Source: Halovenus sp.
GTDB lineage: Archaea; Halobacteriota; Halobacteria; Halobacteriales; Haloarculaceae
NCBI GenBank assembly: GCA_003551265.1
Contig: PUMG01000014.1
Coordinates: forward strand, 1-9,848
Direction: 5' to 3'
DNA: 9,848 nt
Positions 7,594-9,848 of this stretch are shown in pieces. The translations under genes were made by a program, and so were the position numbers. Position 1 is the first letter of the stretch. Each line of letters starts with the position of its first letter. The notes beneath the pieces were generated by a model. That model made no database searches and was not told the DNA's origin. It saw only the letters and a list, made by a program, of their open reading frames with translations.

Positions 7594-9134
7594 TGGGCGT
7601 CGAGCACCGCGACGTCAGAGGCTTCCTCAAGTGAGAAGTTCTGCTCGACTGTCTCCTCACTGGAGAGGGTAACTGTCTCGGTCTCGCTCTCGTATCCGAA
7701 CGCTGTTGATTCGAGTGTGTAGGTTCCACCATCGACTGAGAGATGGTACGTCCCGTCACTACCAGTCGAAACGGTCCGTGACCACTCGAAGAGGTCGACT
7801 GTTGCGTCTTCGAGCAGATTGTTATCGATGTCGGTCACGACACCCACAATGTCGCTCGTGTGTGGAAACGCTTCTGTGTGTCCGAGCACACCCTGCTGGA
7901 TTCGAGTGCCGATGCTGTCCTCGCCTGGTGTCTCCACGACGGTCGGTGCACCAAGTTCGGCTGAACCAGTCCCCGTTGCGGACGTGTTGAACGTGAAGAG
8001 AGTATCGCCGGTGTCGGCGTCTACTCCGTACAGATACCCGTCTGAACTCCCGGCCCCGGCGTAGACAACTCCGTCGTGGCCGGTCGGTGTTCTATCGAGG
8101 TCGCCGTCTAGCTGGTTGTTCACCCAGACCAGGTCACCTGTCTCCGCGTCGACTGCATGGAGGTTCTGACCGGAACCGTGTCCCTCGTCGGTACCGGCGT
8201 ACACCGTCCCGTTGTAGAGGGTCGGTGAACCGAACGACTCCCCGACGTCTCCTGGCTCACGACTCCACTCTTTCTCCCCAGTTCTGGCGTCGACTGCGTA
8301 CAGCGCCGAGTCGGCGATGTAGACGGTTCCGTCGGATACAGTGGGAGACTGGTCGTCGACTGCCATATCGAACGTCCACTGCTGTGTCCCTGTGTCGGCG
8401 TCCACTGCGTGGAGATATTTGTTCTCTGCACCGGCCGTTCCTTCGCCGACGTACACTGTGCCGTTGTCCCAGGTCGGCGAGGAGCCAACGTCGTACACTT
8501 CGTCGTACTCCCATTCGATATCACCGGTTTCGGCTTCGAGTGCGTAGAGCGAGCGGTTGTCCAGTCCGCCATCCGCACCGACGTAGACTGTCCCTTCGAC
8601 CACATTTGGTGATGTGTACACCTGCCCGATGTCACTGGAGTTCCACATCTCGTCGCCGGTTTCGGTATCGAGCGCACGCACGGCTCCAGATCCTTGTCCG
8701 TTCGGTGTGCCGATGTACACTACGTCGTCGACTATCGTCGGCGACGCAGGCACGTTATCACCCACAGGCTGATAGAATCCACCGACCTCCCACTCGAGAG
8801 CACCTGTCGAGGCGTTGAGTGCGTACATCGTCCCTGTGGATGTGTTTGAACTACCGACGTAGACGGTTCCGTCGGCGACAATCGGTGCCGTCGATATCGC
8901 CCCGTGAGTCTGGAACTCCCAGCGTTCCTCCAGCTCATCTTCTCCCGTATCGAGCGCGTACACACTTCCGTTCCGGGAGCCGACGTAGACGGTCGGTCCA
9001 TCGGTCGTATTTTCGAGCGTGAGGCTGTCCGAAATGTCGTCATCTACTGCCGAGTCTGCTGCTGTCATACCGACGCCGGCAACGACAACACCGACTATCG
9101 ACAGTACGAGCAACACGAAATGTACTCTCTGCAT
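7566..9134 (-). CDS. Front part of giant exported protein: signal segment, PQQ-type beta-propeller, regulatory-like domain
   Basis: This encodes 522 residues from ATG 9134. Residues 5-27 form a hydrophobic Sec-type signal or anchor (FVLLVLSIVGVVVAGVGM) without twin arginines or a lipobox cysteine, so export by Sec is likely. Residues about 47-400 contain eight PQQ/BamB-like blades, each with a TVYVGS-like strand, LYALDAETG and a Trp after it (for example at about 53, 92, 140, 184, 228, 271, 311 and 358), which should close an 8-bladed propeller. Several NxS/T sites suggest N-glycosylation on the cell surface. Residues 428-502 form a carboxypeptidase-regulatory-like beta domain identical in plan to those of the rear ORF. 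The last eight residues (LTSVLAKR) are frameshift-derived. The propeller may bind a ligand or partner; a quinone enzyme is unlikely because these blades also occur in BamB-type scaffolds. Confidence 0.88.
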   Translation of the reverse strand: MQRVHFVLLVLSIVGVVVAGVGMTAADSAVDDDISDSLTLENTTDGPTVYVGSRNGSVYALDTGEDELEERWEFQTHGAISTAPIVADGTVYVGSSNTSTGTMYALNASTGALEWEVGGFYQPVGDNVPASPTIVDDVVYIGTPNGQGSGAVRALDTETGDEMWNSSDIGQVYTSPNVVEGTVYVGADGGLDNRSLYALEAETGDIEWEYDEVYDVGSSPTWDNGTVYVGEGTAGAENKYLHAVDADTGTQQWTFDMAVDDQSPTVSDGTVYIADSALYAVDARTGEKEWSREPGDVGESFGSPTLYNGTVYAGTDEGHGSGQNLHAVDAETGDLVWVNNQLDGDLDRTPTGHDGVVYAGAGSSDGYLYGVDADTGDTLFTFNTSATGTGSAELGAPTVVETPGEDSIGTRIQQGVLGHTEAFPHTSDIVGVVTDIDNNLLEDATVDLFEWSRTVSTGSDGTYHLSVDGGTYTLESTAFGYESETETVTLSSEETVEQNFSLEEASDVAVLDAQLTSVLAKR

Positions 9135-9156
9135 ACTTGGAGGTACCTAGTGTCAT

Positions 9157-9167
9157 ACGTATAATCA
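9157..9167 (-). promoter_or_regulatory. TATA-like element of the giant exported-protein gene
   Basis: On the - strand gattatacgt includes attata (plus-strand tataat at 9160-9165), centred about 28 nt before ATG 9134. This predicts a transcript starting at or next to the ATG, that is, leaderless. No Shine-Dalgarno match is present between the box and the ATG, which agrees with that. Confidence 0.6.
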
Positions 9168-9174
9168 TTTATCA

Positions 9175-9220
9175 AAGTTCACCTCAAGTTCGTTCCAAAT
9201 CCGTTGAAACTCTGTTGAAA
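9175..9220. repeat. Paired short repeats upstream of the giant-gene promoter
   Basis: Two pairs of direct repeats lie just upstream of the TATA-like box. The 6-mer aagttc occurs at 9175-9180 and 9186-9191, and the 7-mer gttgaaa at 9203-9209 and 9214-9220. Both pairs are spaced 11 bp, about one helical turn, so a dimeric regulator could contact one face of the DNA. They lie in the 117-bp gap (9135-9251) after the regulator gene. They may be operator half-sites, but short AT-rich repeats also arise by chance. Confidence 0.4.
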
Positions 9221-9251
9221 ATTGAGCGAGTGGTGCGGTCGTGACGGCGAC

Positions 9252-9635
9252 TCACTCCTCGGCGAACTCGTCGATACGGCTGTGGACGTACTCTGCCCAC
9301 GCATCGAGTGTCTCGTGCATCAGCTCCCGGGCTTCGGGAAGCGCCGTCGGAGAGTACTGATAGACGTGACCGCCGCCATCGAGTAGTCGGCGCTCACGGC
9401 TGGCCAGTTCTTTCTCACGGAGCGTCGACAGCGACCGGTTGACGTTGCTCCGGTCCCGGTCGAGTTCGGCGGCCAGCTCTTCGACGGTGCTGCCGGGCTG
9501 TTCGAGCAGCGTCTGGTACGTCCGCGCCTCGTGGCTCTGGATTCCGAAGACGCAGGTCAGCACCTCCTCGAATCCCGGTTCGTCCGCCATCATCAGGTCA
9601 CGAAAGTCCTGTGGCGAGGGGTCGACTGTCGGCAT
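9252..9635 (-). CDS. Winged-helix transcriptional regulator, TrmB/MarR-like
   Basis: This encodes 127 residues from ATG 9635, start MPTVDPSPQDF. The frame continues 14 codons upstream, but ggtggtg at about 9641-9647 (- strand) is a good Shine-Dalgarno at usual spacing before ATG 9635. Residues about 30-100 form a winged helix: CVFGIQSHEARTYQTLL, then STVEELAAELDRDRSNVNRSLSTLRE as recognition region (written here as STVEELAAELDRD and RSNVNRSLSTLRE), then a GGHVYQYSPT wing. This pattern is typical of small haloarchaeal regulators of the TrmB/MarR group. The C-terminal helix ending in YVHSRIDEFAEE probably dimerises. It is encoded 117 bp upstream of the giant exported-protein gene on the same strand, so it may control it or itself. 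Ligand unknown. Confidence 0.85.
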   Translation of the reverse strand: MPTVDPSPQDFRDLMMADEPGFEEVLTCVFGIQSHEARTYQTLLEQPGSTVEELAAELDRDRSNVNRSLSTLREKELASRERRLLDGGGHVYQYSPTALPEARELMHETLDAWAEYVHSRIDEFAEE

Positions 9636-9640
9636 AGATA

Positions 9641-9647
9641 CACCACC
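9641..9647 (-). promoter_or_regulatory. Shine-Dalgarno sequence of the regulator gene
   Basis: On the - strand aaaggtggtgtatctatg places a GGTGG core about 6 nt before ATG 9635. It matches the archaeal anti-SD (CACCTCC) and decides for ATG 9635 over upstream starts. It is the only clear SD in the window; the other genes appear leaderless or closely coupled. Confidence 0.65.
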
Positions 9648-9665
9648 TTTCAACAGCGAGGGGGT

Positions 9666-9683
9666 CCCGCCGTTCACGGCGGG
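9666..9683. repeat. Perfect 7-bp-stem hairpin with TTCA loop
   Basis: cccgccg (9666-9672) pairs with cggcggg (9677-9683) around a 4-nt ttca loop. It is most likely a subterminal hairpin of the IS200/IS605-type element. On the - strand it would lie about 19 nt upstream of the regulator's SD, so it could also sit in that gene's 5' leader. Confidence 0.8.
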
Positions 9684-9764
9684 CGGGAATCGCGTACGCT
9701 CTGTTCCGCAACCGGCGTTCGGTGGCCGGCCAACTCCCGAACATTTAGAATATCAGGCGGCCAC

Positions 9765-9848
9765 ATGTGGTATGTAGCATTGAAACGCACCGCCCGCGTC
9801 AAACTCGCCATTCCCGACGACCGGCGGGACGACCTCAAACGGACGATG
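9765..9848 (+). CDS. tnpB: TnpB-like RNA-guided nuclease/transposon protein, N-terminus only (partial)
   Basis: An open frame starts at ATG 9765 and runs 28 codons to the window edge. After MWYVAL it reads KRTARVKLAIPDDRRDDL and KRTM. A K/R-T-x-x-VKL opening followed by a D-rich helix is typical of haloarchaeal TnpB (IS1341/OrfB) proteins, which are RNA-guided nucleases encoded by IS200/IS605-type elements. The start is uncertain: ATG 9765 is followed by a TTG at 9780 from which the conserved part would begin. The AT-rich patch at 9742-9755 may be its promoter. The RuvC catalytic residues lie outside the window, so activity cannot be judged. Confidence 0.62.
   Translation, partial: MWYVALKRTARVKLAIPDDRRDDLKRTM

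Larger units (their letters stand above)
2413..9134 (-). pseudogene. Reconstructed giant exported PQQ-propeller/repeat/dockerin gene, split by one frameshift
   Basis: The two - strand ORFs 9134-7566 and 7533-2413 are one interrupted gene. The front ORF ends in the linker DVAVLDAQ; equivalent linkers inside the rear ORF read LEDQP, IDDQP and LEDQ before the next beta module. After Gln514 (nt 7595-7593) the front frame runs into TAG at 7568-7566. Adding one C beside 7592 restores a continuous reading: DAQ, then PNVSAGEEVETELDVVNTDT, then LTVENLG, exactly the phrase order of the other units. The joined product would be about 2,240 residues: signal segment, 8-blade propeller, five regulatory-like beta domains, four beta modules, four ThuA-like domains, a dockerin-like pair and a C-terminal beta domain. 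Whether this is a true mutation or a sequencing error cannot be decided here. Confidence 0.8.
9655..9848 (+). mobile_element. Left end of a TnpB-type (IS200/IS605, IS1341-like) element, partial
   Basis: A short perfect hairpin at 9666-9683 is followed, 80 bp later, by the first codons of a TnpB-like protein on the + strand. IS200/IS605 elements carry subterminal hairpins instead of terminal inverted repeats, usually 10-20 nt inside the cleavage site, so the left tip may fall near 9650-9660. The right end and most of tnpB are outside the window, so the boundaries and any TnpA are unknown. It also includes a 10-bp palindrome tggccggcca at 9723-9732. Confidence 0.5.

Overview
The window looks like a haloarchaeal (class Halobacteria) chromosome segment. 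The proteins are strongly acidic (rich in D, E, T and V), the DNA is GC-rich, and several genes have a TATA-like patch about 28 nt before the ATG, as in leaderless archaeal transcripts. Genus cannot be fixed from this sequence alone.

Layout from left to right: (1) 1-186, + strand: last 61 codons of a gene that looks like RNA 3'-terminal phosphate cyclase (rtcA). (2) 319-1061, + strand: a compact two-gene toxin-antitoxin-like module, a UPF0175-type antitoxin (74 aa) followed 8 nt later by a DUF3368/VapC-like PIN-domain protein (169 aa). (3) 1099-2352, - strand: threonine synthase. (4) 2413-9134, - strand: one very large gene for an exported multidomain protein, now split by a single-base frameshift near 7592 into a 522-aa front ORF and a roughly 1,700-aa rear ORF. 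(5) 9252-9635, - strand: a small winged-helix regulator of TrmB/MarR type. (6) about 9655 to the end, + strand: the left end and first 28 codons of a TnpB-type (IS200/IS605/IS1341) element that continues outside the window.

The large split gene is the most notable content. Restoring one base gives a protein of about 2,240 residues: Sec-like signal segment, 8-bladed PQQ-type beta-propeller, a carboxypeptidase-regulatory-like beta domain, then four tandem units of about 380-410 residues, a two-loop dockerin-like domain and a C-terminal CARDB-like beta domain. Each unit holds a beta module, a roughly 200-residue domain that resembles the ThuA/class-I glutamine-amidotransferase fold, and another regulatory-like beta domain. 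No C-terminal anchor (for example PGF-CTERM) is seen and both ORFs lack cysteine. A surface or secreted scaffold or adhesion role is inference.

The regulator lies directly upstream of the large gene on the same strand, and the 117-bp gap between them has paired short repeats spaced 11 bp, so local control is plausible but unproven. The TnpB element begins within about 20 nt of the regulator's Shine-Dalgarno sequence and may have replaced its native promoter. The PIN/antitoxin pair is probably an accessory insertion next to rtcA.
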